In this document: positions 25,768 to 34,791 of the stretch, piece by piece
How positions within the stretch are numbered: the first letter of the stretch is position 1
Layout: each line of letters opens with the position of its first letter
DNA from: Pedobacter kyungheensis
GTDB lineage: Bacteria; Bacteroidota; Bacteroidia; Sphingobacteriales; Sphingobacteriaceae
Assembly (NCBI RefSeq): GCF_000812965.1
Contig: NZ_JSYN01000002.1
Span: forward strand, 480,402 to 544,401
Direction: 5' to 3'
Length of the DNA stretch: 64,000 nucleotides
The notes under the pieces: generated by a model
The model's input: the letters and a program-made list of their open reading frames with translations, nothing else
Told to the model about the DNA's origin: nothing
Database searches by the model: none
Translations under genes and position numbers: made by a program

Positions 25768-28700
25768 TTATTCTTCTATATGTAAAGCTTCCTGTTCAAA
25801 ACGATGGGCTTCTTTTAATTCTTTATTTGGCTTGTAAGGTTTGGCCCAGTAAGAGTAAATGGCCGGGATTACAAACAGGGTTAATACCAAAGAGAACGTG
25901 GTGCCACCCACAATTACGGTTCCCATACTCATACGGCTTTTTGCCGCAGCACCTAATGCAAGTGCAATGGGTAAGGCACCAATGGCAATGGCTAAACTGG
26001 TCATTAAAATGGGGCGTAAACGCGAAACAGCAGCTTCTCTGATGGCCTCGGGAATGGCAATACCCTTCTCCTTAAGCTGGTTGGCAAATTCTACAATTAA
26101 AATACCGTTTTTAGTTACCAAACCAATAAGCATAATGGTACCGATCTGGCTAAAGATATTCCAGCTTTGACCACACAACCAGAGCGATAAAAAGGCCCCG
26201 GCAACCGCCATTGGTACGGTTAAAATGATAATAATCGGATCTTTAAAGCTCTCAAATTGTGCCGAAAGGATTAAATAAACCAATAGAAGGGCCAGACCAA
26301 AAGCGAAGACGGTGTTAGATGAACTTTCTTTAAAATCGCGCGATTCGCCACTCAAGTCGGTAGAGAAAGTCTCGTCTAATACTTTTTTCGAAATGGCATC
26401 CATGGCATCTATACCTTCGCCAATACTTTTGCCTGGAGCTAAACCTGCAGAAACGGTAGCAGCAATAAACCGGTTGTTGCGGTACAATTGCGGCGGACTG
26501 CTTTCTTCTTTAGCAGTTACCAGGTTATCGAGCTGAACCAGTTCGCCTTTATCGTTACGTACGTAAACCGAACTTAAATCCAGTGGATCTTTCCTGTCGC
26601 CCCGATCAAACTGGCCAATTACCTGATATTGTTTACCGTTCATGAAAAAGTAGGAGAACCTTTGTCCGCTTAACCCTAAATTCAGGGTTTGAGCGATTGC
26701 TGAAATAGAAACGCCTAAATTTTTGGCTTTATCCCTGTCAATCGTCAGGTTAATTTCAGGTTTGTTAAATTTCAGATTCACATCAGAAACAGTAAATGTA
26801 GGGTCTTTGGCTACGGCATCCATAAACAATGGAATTTTCTCGCGCAGCTTTTCAAAATTTTGTGCCTGAATAATGTAACTGATAGGCAATCCACCACGGC
26901 GACCAACGGAAATGGTCGGTTGCTGGCTCACAATGGTTTTACCTTCGGTATATTTTTTGGTTACACGGGTGAGCATATCGGCAATGTCCTTTTGCGAACG
27001 TTCCCTTGACTCCGGATCGGTTAAACCCATTCTTACGAAACCAGAGTTTACCGCACCCGAACCGCCAAAACTAGGCGAGCTGATGGTAATGTTCACATTC
27101 TTTTCGGGAACAGAATCAATTACCAGCTGGTTCAGTTTCATGATAAACTTATCGGTATAGGCAAATGAGGCACCCTCTGGGGTAGATACGTTGATGTTGA
27201 TGGCACTGCGGTCATCATAAGGGGCAGTTTCTTTTGGCAATATCTTCCAGAAAAGGAAAATGAGACCTATACACACCAGGATGATTGGCACCGAAAGCCA
27301 TCTTCTATCTAAAAATTTATTCAGGTTCGCTTCGTAGGCATCGTTCAGCTTTACAAAATAAGGTTCGGTCCAGTTGTAGAAACGTGATGGTTTATGTCCA
27401 CCTTTTTTCATCAGGTAGGCATTTAGCATCGGGGTTAGCGTAAGCGAAACAAAGGCCGATACCAATACGGCAGCACCGATTACCACACCAAATTCGCGGA
27501 ATAAGCGGCCCACAAAGCCCTGTAAGAAAATTACAGGTAAGAATACTGCGGCTAAGGTGATAGAGATGGAGATTACGGCAAAAAAGATTTCGTTCGATCC
27601 TTTTATCGCGGCCTCAAATGGCGACATACCTTCTTCTACCTTTTTAAATATATTTTCGGTAACTACAATACCATCATCCACCACCAAACCAGTTGCCAGT
27701 ACAATAGCCAGTAAACTCAACACGTTTATCGAAAAGCCAAAGGCATACATGATAAAGAAGGTGAAAATCAGTGATACCGGAATATCGATCAACGGCCTGA
27801 AAGCAATGGCCCAATCTCTAAAAAACAGGTAAATAATTAAAATTACCAATACCAGCGATAAACCGATGGTTTCAGCTACTTCAGTAACAGAACGTTTAAT
27901 AAAGAGCGTATTGTCTAAGGCTACTTTTAATTTAATATCCTGCGGAATATCGGCCTGCAATTTATCGAAACGTTTGTAAAACTCTTTACTGATATCGAGG
28001 TAATTGGCTCCTGGTTGTGGAATAATGGCAACCGCCACCATCGGTCTGCCCGATTCGCGTAAAACAGTTTCTTCATTTTCTGGTCCCAAAACGGCATAAC
28101 CCACATCTTTTAATTTAATCACCTGGTTGCTGTCTGATTTTAGGATCAGGTTATTAAACTGGCTTTCGTTGGTTAGTTTACCCAATGTTTTAACCGTAAG
28201 TTCGGTGGTTGCGCCGGTAATTTTACCCGATGGCAGCTCTACGTTTTCGTTATCTAAAGCGGTAACAATATCCTGAGAGGTTAAACCATAAGCACTTAAT
28301 TTATTCGGGTCCATCCATATACGCATGGCATATTTACGCTGACCCTGAATTTGAACACTACTTACCCCCGGAATGGTTTGAATACGATCGGCAATTACGT
28401 TTTCAGCAAAATCGCTCAATTCGAGTGTATTGCGTTTATCACTTTGGATCGTCATCGATAAAATCGGGTCGGAGTTGGCATCGGCCTTACTTACAACCGG
28501 TAATCCGTCAATATCTTTAGGCAGGTTTCTGGCGGCCTGCGAAACTTTATCGCGGACATCATTAGCTGCCTCTTCAATGTTTTTATCGAGGTTAAATTCT
28601 ATCGTAATGTTACTTGCGCCCTGGTTACTGGACGAAGAAATATTCCTGATCCCATCAATGGAATTGATCGATTTTTCAAGCGGTTCGGTAATCTGCGATT

Positions 28701-28878
28701 CGATGATATCTGAGTTGGCACCAGGATAAGAAGTTCTTACCGAAACCACCGTCGGATCGATAGAAGGGTACTCGCGTACACCCAGAAAGGTATAACCGAT
28801 GATCCCGAAAAGGACAATCAGCAGGTTCATTACAATGGCCAGAACCGGCCTTTTTATACTCGTGGTGGAGATACTCAT
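25768..28878 (-). CDS. RND (AcrB/HAE1-like) inner-membrane efflux transporter
   Basis: A 1036-residue proton-driven RND pump subunit. The N-terminus has a membrane segment (RPVLAIVMNLLIVLFGIIGY) and then porter-domain motifs (VSVRTSYPGANSDIIESQIT). Transmembrane helix 4 carries the acidic pair in LATGLVVDDGIVVTENIF expected for proton relay. The second half repeats the fold (FAFGLALLLVYLILSAQFES, RLRPILMTSLAIAIGALP). Length is typical of the HAE1 family. It sits 2 bp after the adaptor gene and 1 bp before the TolC gene. Substrates are unknown; drugs, bile-like amphiphiles or secondary metabolites are usual for the family. Confidence 0.96.
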   Translation of the reverse strand: MSISTTSIKRPVLAIVMNLLIVLFGIIGYTFLGVREYPSIDPTVVSVRTSYPGANSDIIESQITEPLEKSINSIDGIRNISSSSNQGASNITIEFNLDKNIEEAANDVRDKVSQAARNLPKDIDGLPVVSKADANSDPILSMTIQSDKRNTLELSDFAENVIADRIQTIPGVSSVQIQGQRKYAMRIWMDPNKLSAYGLTSQDIVTALDNENVELPSGKITGATTELTVKTLGKLTNESQFNNLILKSDSNQVIKLKDVGYAVLGPENEETVLRESGRPMVAVAIIPQPGANYLDISKEFYKRFDKLQADIPQDIKLKVALDNTLFIKRSVTEVAETIGLSLVLVILIIYLFFRDWAIAFRPLIDIPVSLIFTFFIMYAFGFSINVLSLLAIVLATGLVVDDGIVVTENIFKKVEEGMSPFEAAIKGSNEIFFAVISISITLAAVFLPVIFLQGFVGRLFREFGVVIGAAVLVSAFVSLTLTPMLNAYLMKKGGHKPSRFYNWTEPYFVKLNDAYEANLNKFLDRRWLSVPIILVCIGLIFLFWKILPKETAPYDDRSAININVSTPEGASFAYTDKFIMKLNQLVIDSVPEKNVNITISSPSFGGSGAVNSGFVRMGLTDPESRERSQKDIADMLTRVTKKYTEGKTIVSQQPTISVGRRGGLPISYIIQAQNFEKLREKIPLFMDAVAKDPTFTVSDVNLKFNKPEINLTIDRDKAKNLGVSISAIAQTLNLGLSGQRFSYFFMNGKQYQVIGQFDRGDRKDPLDLSSVYVRNDKGELVQLDNLVTAKEESSPPQLYRNNRFIAATVSAGLAPGKSIGEGIDAMDAISKKVLDETFSTDLSGESRDFKESSSNTVFAFGLALLLVYLILSAQFESFKDPIIIILTVPMAVAGAFLSLWLCGQSWNIFSQIGTIMLIGLVTKNGILIVEFANQLKEKGIAIPEAIREAAVSRLRPILMTSLAIAIGALPIALALGAAAKSRMSMGTVIVGGTTFSLVLTLFVIPAIYSYWAKPYKPNKELKEAHRFEQEALHIEE

Positions 28879-28880
28879 AA

Positions 28881-29978
28881 TTATTCTTTAACCAAATGAA
28901 CTTTAACCGGTGCATCTTTCTTTAAGGCCATCGATCCGGTTGTTAAAACGGTATCGCCTGCTTTTAAACCAGAGGTTATCACGATGTTTTCATCCGTGCG
29001 GGTACCAGCTTCAACATTAACTTCCTGTGCTTTGCCATCCTTTTGGATATAAACGATCTTGCCCTTTAAAACCGGAATAACGGCTTCGTTAGGGATCAGG
29101 ATCGCATTTTGAAGCGTAGTTAAGGCCAGTTTAATTTTAGCAAAAGATCCTGGTAACAGCGCATTATCTGCATTGGGGGCTAAAGCCCTGATTTGTAAAG
29201 TACGTGTAGTGGCATTGATGCCGGGTTCTATCGCATATACTTTTCCTTTGTTTTGTTTAGCAGAGCCATCAGTGGTAAAACTAATTTCTGAATTGATTTT
29301 AACCTGACCAGCATATTTCTCCGGAACTGAAAAAGTAATCTTAACCGGATTGGTACTTACCAGATTGGCAATTACGGTGGCAGGCGTTAAATAGGTGCCG
29401 GCAGAAATGCTGCGCAAGCCCACACGGCCGGTAAAAGGCGCACGGATTGTGGTTTTAGCCAGCTGTGCCCTGATTAGTTGTGCCTGTGCCTGCAATGATT
29501 TTAGATCTGCAAGCGCAGTATCGTATTCTTCCTGACTGATTGCTCCTTTGGCCAAGAGTTGTTTTGCCCGGTTTTCGTTAGTAGCCGAGAGTTTTTGTTT
29601 CGTTAAGGCATCCTGCAATTGTGCCTGTATATCTCTGTCGTTTACTTTTACCAATATACTGCCTTTAGATACCGTGGTACCCTCCTGAAAATAAATGCCG
29701 GTAACCAATCCCGATACTTCACTTTTTAGCACTACCGATTCATTGGCTTCGATAGCACCTGTTACTTCCAGATCATTATCAAACGATACTGGTTTAACCA
29801 CAATACCATCAACCACAAGCGGTGCCTGTTTGCCATCTTTTCCACCTGATTTACCTTTCCCTGCACCAGCAGATGCGCCACCTTTTCCCTCTAGTTTTTT
29901 GTTTGCGTTAATTCTGTAATATACCAGATAGGCCAGGCCCAGTGCTAAAACAGCATAAAATATATACCTTTTCTTCAT
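28881..29978 (-). CDS. RND efflux periplasmic adaptor (membrane fusion protein)
   Basis: A 365-residue HlyD/AcrA-type adaptor. I use the ATG at 29978 because it directly precedes an N-terminal anchor (YIFYAVLALGLAYLVYYRI); the longer frame would start with TTG at 30005. A Gly/Lys-rich linker (about 25-45) is followed by the lipoyl halves (VSGLVTGIYFQEGTTVSKGS and IRAPFTGRVGLRSISAGTYL) around a coiled-coil hairpin, then a beta-barrel and a membrane-proximal domain. It is the first gene of the operon; AACATTA repeats lie upstream. Confidence 0.94.
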   Translation of the reverse strand: MKKRYIFYAVLALGLAYLVYYRINANKKLEGKGGASAGAGKGKSGGKDGKQAPLVVDGIVVKPVSFDNDLEVTGAIEANESVVLKSEVSGLVTGIYFQEGTTVSKGSILVKVNDRDIQAQLQDALTKQKLSATNENRAKQLLAKGAISQEEYDTALADLKSLQAQAQLIRAQLAKTTIRAPFTGRVGLRSISAGTYLTPATVIANLVSTNPVKITFSVPEKYAGQVKINSEISFTTDGSAKQNKGKVYAIEPGINATTRTLQIRALAPNADNALLPGSFAKIKLALTTLQNAILIPNEAVIPVLKGKIVYIQKDGKAQEVNVEAGTRTDENIVITSGLKAGDTVLTTGSMALKKDAPVKVHLVKE

Positions 29979-30006
29979 GTTTAAATTTGTGTCGTGCGTG
30001 TTCAAA

Positions 30007-30037
30007 ACATTAAAATAACATTAATGTTCTAACATTA
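30007..30037. promoter_or_regulatory. AACATTA repeats upstream of the efflux operon
   Basis: AACATTA occurs at 30007, 30017 and 30031, with AACATTAATGTT (30017-30028) forming a perfect palindrome. It lies 29-59 bp before the adaptor ATG and could be an operator. The rest of the 370-bp gap to the M61 gene contains an AGTC-rich stretch (30101-30133) and nothing gene-like. Confidence 0.4.
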
Positions 30038-30347
30038 GAGCGCAAAAATATCCAAATAGTTTAGTCCTAAATTTGTTGTATTAAGGATGTTACCGATTTT
30101 AGTCCGAAGTCTGTAGTCGGAAGTCCACAGTCCCGGCGCAAAATTGTTGTTCCCGATCAATCATTATGGTAACAAAAATCGTTAAATTGAAGTCTGGTGC
30201 CACTAGATGAATCAACTTTGATCCACTTTCCGTTTATCGCTTTGCGCCAAGTGCAAGGCGAACAGAAACAACTATTTTACATCACATTTAGCTATTTCAT
30301 ACCGAAAACCCGTCAATAAATCTAAATTTGCAGCAAAGCAAGTAAAT

Positions 30348-32177
30348 ATGTTTAATAAAAAATCAATTTTAAGTTTAGTTTTACTACTAACGTGTATTAT
30401 GGCAGCGAAGGCGCAGGTAAAAATAGGCTTTGAGGTTTCTTTCAAAGAGCCGCAAGCGCATTATGCTGAGGTGCAGATGAATATTTCTGGCCTGGCAAAA
30501 GATTATGTAGATGTAAAAATGCCGGTTTGGACACCAGGTTCTTACCTGATTCGCGAATTTGAAAAAAGCGTAGAGGAATTTAAAGCCACTGCAGCTGGGA
30601 AAGCTGTTAAAGTAGAAAAAGTAAGAAAAAATACCTGGCGGATCTTTTCGGCAAAAGCCAAAGATATTCAGGTTAATTACCGCGTTTATGCATTCGAAAT
30701 TTCTGTTCGCACAGCATTTATCGATGAGTCGCATGCATTCTTATCGCCTACGGCAATTTTTATGCATCCTGATGGCATGATTAAATCGCCAAGTACAGTT
30801 AAAATTATTCCATTTAATACCTGGTCTAAAGTTTCAACCGGTTTAACCCCGGTTGCCGGTGAGCAGTTTACCTATAAAGCTACCGATTTCGATATCTTGT
30901 ACGATAGCCCGATTGAAGTGGGTAACCAGGATACTTTTGAGTTTACCGCTGCAGGTGTGCGACATGAGGTAGCCATGTATGGCGGAGGTAACTACGACAA
31001 AGAAAAACTTAAGGTAGATATGGCCAAAATTGTAGAGAAAGAAACTGCAGTGTATGGCGAAAACCCCAATAAATATTACTTGTTCATCGTTCACAACTTT
31101 TTAAAAGGTGGCGGTGGTTTAGAGCATTTAAACTCTACAACTTTAGGTGCAAGCAGAAATGCTTACAACACAGCTGAAGGTTACAAGGGCTTTTTAGGTT
31201 TGGTTGCGCATGAGTATCACCACCTTTGGAATGTGAAGCGTTTGCGCCCGATTGCTTTAGGCCCATTCGATTACGATAACGAAAATTACACCACCAACCT
31301 TTGGGTTGCTGAAGGTTTTACTTCTTATTACGAAAACAAATATTTGCACCGTGCAGGTTTTACCGATGTAAACGAATTTTTAAAAGATTTGGCAGGTGGT
31401 GTAGGTACAGTTCTAAACACACCGGGTGCTAAATATCAATCGGCAGCTTCTTCCAGTTATGATGCCTGGATTATTGGCTACCGCCCAAATGAAAATTCAA
31501 AAAACAATTCGATTTCTTACTACAATAAAGGTGAGGTAATTGGTATTTTGATGGATCTCGAAATTATTAATGCCACAAAAGGTGCTAAAAGCTTAGATGA
31601 TGTGATGAAAGCGATGTACCTGCAATGCAAAACTTTAAAACGCGGTTATACCGATGCAGAATTTAAAGCTATGGTCGAAAAAATATCGGGCATTAGTTTC
31701 ACCAATTTCTGGGCAAAATATGTTAACGGCGTTGATGATGTAGAATATGTTAAATATTTCGGTTATGCTGGTGTTGATGTTTCGACCGAAAATGCTACCC
31801 CAGGTAAACCGGTTACTGGTGCTTCCGGACAGTTAACCAACGATGGTTTGGCAATTACTGCTACAGTAAGAAATTCTGCAGCCTGGACCAGTGGATTAAA
31901 TGTGAACGATATAGTATTGAGCTTGGATGATACCTCATTGAGCGATGCATTATCAACCGTGAGGTTAAAAAGCCCTATGATTTCTTTAGATGCAATTCCG
32001 TTGGTTGCCAAAAAGAACATTGGCGATGTGCTTAAACTTAAAGTTAAACGTGATGGACTGGAAAAAGAGATTTCCTTAGCCCTGAAAGAAAATCCGAATG
32101 TACGCTTAAAAGCAACTGTGAACGAAAATGCAACAGCAGCTCAAAAAGCAGTATTGAAAAAATGGACGGGAGTTTAG
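30348..32177 (+). CDS. M61-family metallopeptidase with PDZ domain
   Basis: A 609-residue secreted peptidase of the M61 (glycyl aminopeptidase-like) family. A signal peptide (LSLVLLLTCIMAAKAQ) is followed by an N-terminal beta domain. The gluzincin core then shows HEYHHLWNVKRL (zinc ligands and catalytic Glu) and VAEGFTSYYENKYL (third zinc ligand Glu). A C-terminal PDZ domain (about 480-575; GLAITATVRNSAAWTSGL, VNDIVLSLDD) probably binds substrates. Activity in the periplasm is expected. A bidirectional terminator follows. Confidence 0.94.
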   Translation: MFNKKSILSLVLLLTCIMAAKAQVKIGFEVSFKEPQAHYAEVQMNISGLAKDYVDVKMPVWTPGSYLIREFEKSVEEFKATAAGKAVKVEKVRKNTWRIFSAKAKDIQVNYRVYAFEISVRTAFIDESHAFLSPTAIFMHPDGMIKSPSTVKIIPFNTWSKVSTGLTPVAGEQFTYKATDFDILYDSPIEVGNQDTFEFTAAGVRHEVAMYGGGNYDKEKLKVDMAKIVEKETAVYGENPNKYYLFIVHNFLKGGGGLEHLNSTTLGASRNAYNTAEGYKGFLGLVAHEYHHLWNVKRLRPIALGPFDYDNENYTTNLWVAEGFTSYYENKYLHRAGFTDVNEFLKDLAGGVGTVLNTPGAKYQSAASSSYDAWIIGYRPNENSKNNSISYYNKGEVIGILMDLEIINATKGAKSLDDVMKAMYLQCKTLKRGYTDAEFKAMVEKISGISFTNFWAKYVNGVDDVEYVKYFGYAGVDVSTENATPGKPVTGASGQLTNDGLAITATVRNSAAWTSGLNVNDIVLSLDDTSLSDALSTVRLKSPMISLDAIPLVAKKNIGDVLKLKVKRDGLEKEISLALKENPNVRLKATVNENATAAQKAVLKKWTGV

Positions 32178-32230
32178 TCAGCCTGCAATTAAAAGTTTTC
32201 AATTTGCAGTTAACTTAAAACGCCATAAAA

Positions 32231-32265
32231 AATCCCGTAAGATTAATTTCTTACGGGATTTTTTT
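32231..32265. terminator. Bidirectional terminator
   Basis: A 12-bp stem, AATCCCGTAAGA / TCTTACGGGATT with a 6-nt loop, is flanked by A and T runs. It serves both the M61 gene and the convergent beta-barrel gene. Confidence 0.92.
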
Positions 32266-32295
32266 ATGCATAGCGCCATGCGCGCTGCGCTTAGC

Positions 32296-32760
32296 TTAGA
32301 AAGTATATCTAAAACCTAAACCAAATCTGCCGGCATTAAAATCACTGTCGTTAGATCCGATATAAAGTCTTGGTCTCCAGTCTAAGGCAAGTGCCAAAGG
32401 AGCTCCTGAAAATTTATAGTCTAAACCAACCATTGGTACCAAATAGAAGTTAGAACCACCATCATACAATTGAATAGATGGACCACCACCAAGATACCAA
32501 TCTAAACCTTTTGCTCCTGGAATTGAAGAGTTATACTGTAAAAATCCCTGGATGATGGTAGAATTACCACCAAATAACACATCGCCTTGAATAGCAGCTT
32601 TTGAGCTGAAGTGGTGTCTGATCGATGGACCTACCAAAGTAGCACCATCGCCAAAATCGATACCTAAACCTAACCCGGTTTTATAGTTTTGAGCTTTAAC
32701 GTTTGTTGTACTCAGCGCGAATAATGCAATGCATCCTAAAATTGTAAATAACTTTTTCAT
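32296..32760 (-). CDS. Small outer-membrane beta-barrel protein
   Basis: This 154-residue protein has a signal peptide (LFTILGCIALFALSTTNVKA, cleavage near AQN). Its beta-strand-rich body alternates hydrophobic and Gly/aromatic residues (GLGLGIDFGDGATLVGPSIR, YLGGGPSIQLYDGG) and it ends GRFGLGFRYTF, where the terminal Phe is the outer-membrane insertion signal. It probably forms a small eight-strand barrel. Function is unknown. It stands alone, with about 255 bp of A/T-rich DNA to the divergent acyl-CoA ligase gene in which I see no further gene. Confidence 0.82.
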   Translation of the reverse strand: MKKLFTILGCIALFALSTTNVKAQNYKTGLGLGIDFGDGATLVGPSIRHHFSSKAAIQGDVLFGGNSTIIQGFLQYNSSIPGAKGLDWYLGGGPSIQLYDGGSNFYLVPMVGLDYKFSGAPLALALDWRPRLYIGSNDSDFNAGRFGLGFRYTF

Positions 32761-33015
32761 AATTGATATGTTTTTGTAAAATAATTATCTGCCTAACAAC
32801 TTTAATGCCGTTTCTGTTTTTAAGGTCAAAATCATGAATGATTAAAAAACAATGCTTGCATAGTAATTTTGTAATTGCTAAGTTTAGTTTTAAATTTTTG
32901 ATCAGAATAAATACGGCTTTTGATTAAGCTGGATGTATTATTTTAATTAAAGAGGAGCATAATGATCAATCTTAAAGATTGATTTTTTAACTTAACCAAA
33001 TAATAACAATTCAAT

Positions 33016-34791
33016 ATGGCGGCAGAAATTAAACGGGTTTTTGATCTTTTGAAATATAGCCTCGAAAATCCCAAGCAGGAATTCATCAGCGGAAAAATTA
33101 AAGGGAAATGGATAAATTATAGTACAGCCGATTTTTGTGCAGCGGTAGATAATTTAAGTCGCGGGTTAATTAAACAAGGTATTAATAAGGGTGGAAGAGT
33201 GGCTGTAATGTCGCACAACAGGCCCGAATGGAACATTGCCGATTTTGCTGCTAACCAAATAGGGGCTTACCAGATTCCCTTGTATCCTACGCTGGCTGAA
33301 CACGATATCCAGTTCATATTAAAGGATGCAGAGATTTCGATTGTTTTTGTAGCCGACGAAGAATTGTATAAAAAAATAAAACCCTGTGCCGATGCCGTAA
33401 ACCCAGCCATTAAGATTTACAGTTTCAATGAAATTGCCGAAGCCGAAAACTGGAATGTGCTGATAACCGAAGGCAAAGCTGCTACAGATATCAACCTGGA
33501 TGATTATCGTTCGAAAGTTGAACCTGAAGACGTTTTAACGCTGATTTATACTTCAGGTACAACAGGTACGCCTAAAGGGGTAATGCTTACGCACAACAAC
33601 CTGGTGGCTAACTTTGTCAACTCATCTGTAGTGATACCCGAAGGCGTTAAAAAAGGATTAAGCTTCTTGCCTTTGTCGCATATTTTCGAACGGATGATTA
33701 TTTACCTCTACCTGTTCAATTCTACCGCAGTGTACTATGCCGAGAGCATGGAAACCATTGTAGCTGATATTCAACAGGTTAAACCCAACGCATTTTCTAC
33801 CGTACCGAGGTTACTCGAGAAGGTGTACGATAAGATTATGGAGAAGGGAAAATCTTTAACCGGTATTAAAAGAGGCATTTTCTTCTGGTCCGTTGCTTTG
33901 GCCGAAAAATATTCGGTTAACGCAGGTGCCTGGTATAACTTTCAGCTGGGCATTGCCCGCAAACTGGTGTTTAAAAAATGGCAGGAAGCGCTGGGCGGTG
34001 AGATCGTTGTAATTGTATCAGGCGGGGCGGCACTGAATCCACGTTTAGCGCGGATATTTTGGGCTGCTGGCATGCCTGTTTTTGAAGGTTATGGTTTAAC
34101 CGAAACTTCACCCGTAATTACCGTAAACCATTTCGGTGGTACCATGTTTGGCACTGTTGGCGAAGTGATTAAAGGTGTTGAAGTTAAAATTGCCGAAGAT
34201 GGCGAAGTATTAACCCGCGGGCACCAGGTAATGAAAGGCTACTACAACCGGCCTGATTTAACCAGTGAAGCGATAGATCAGGATGGCTGGTTTCATACGG
34301 GCGATATTGGCGAATTGGTAGATGGCCGTTTTTTAAAGATTACCGATCGCAAAAAAGAAATGTTTAAAACTGCAGGTGGCAAATATGTGGCCCCTCAGAT
34401 ACTTGAAAATAAATACAAGGAATCGATTTTTATTGAACAGATTCTGGTTTTGGGCGAGAACAGGAAATTCCCTTCTGCACTGATTGTACCTAACTTCGAA
34501 ACCTTAAAAACCTGGGCTGGACGGAAAGGTATTAGTTTTACAGCAATAGACGAGTTGATTAAAAACGAACAGGTTTTAGCCAAATACAACGAAGTGATTG
34601 AAGCGGCTAATGCAAATTTCGGTAAATGGGAGCAGGTAAAAAGATTTGCACTATTGCCTAAAGAGTGGAGTATAGACGGCGGAGAACTTACCCCAAAATT
34701 AAGCCTGAAAAGAAAAGTAATTACCGAGAAAAATAACGAAGTAATTGAAAAGATATACAAAGATGCTGAAAACTATAAAGCCCCTCAATAA
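33016..34791 (+). CDS. Long-chain fatty-acid--CoA ligase (AMP-forming)
   Basis: A 591-residue ANL-superfamily enzyme that adenylates a fatty acid and transfers it to CoA. The P-loop-like motif TLIYTSGTTGTPKGVMLTH, FEGYGLTETSP and the WFHTGDIGELVDGRFLKITD region with following KKEMFKTAGGKYV are all present. Its size and LSFLPLSHIFERM motif fit the FadD15/long-chain subfamily. It would feed the beta-oxidation enzymes encoded at 44-50 kb. Its last codons overlap the start of the next gene's leader. Confidence 0.95.
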   Translation: MAAEIKRVFDLLKYSLENPKQEFISGKIKGKWINYSTADFCAAVDNLSRGLIKQGINKGGRVAVMSHNRPEWNIADFAANQIGAYQIPLYPTLAEHDIQFILKDAEISIVFVADEELYKKIKPCADAVNPAIKIYSFNEIAEAENWNVLITEGKAATDINLDDYRSKVEPEDVLTLIYTSGTTGTPKGVMLTHNNLVANFVNSSVVIPEGVKKGLSFLPLSHIFERMIIYLYLFNSTAVYYAESMETIVADIQQVKPNAFSTVPRLLEKVYDKIMEKGKSLTGIKRGIFFWSVALAEKYSVNAGAWYNFQLGIARKLVFKKWQEALGGEIVVIVSGGAALNPRLARIFWAAGMPVFEGYGLTETSPVITVNHFGGTMFGTVGEVIKGVEVKIAEDGEVLTRGHQVMKGYYNRPDLTSEAIDQDGWFHTGDIGELVDGRFLKITDRKKEMFKTAGGKYVAPQILENKYKESIFIEQILVLGENRKFPSALIVPNFETLKTWAGRKGISFTAIDELIKNEQVLAKYNEVIEAANANFGKWEQVKRFALLPKEWSIDGGELTPKLSLKRKVITEKNNEVIEKIYKDAENYKAPQ

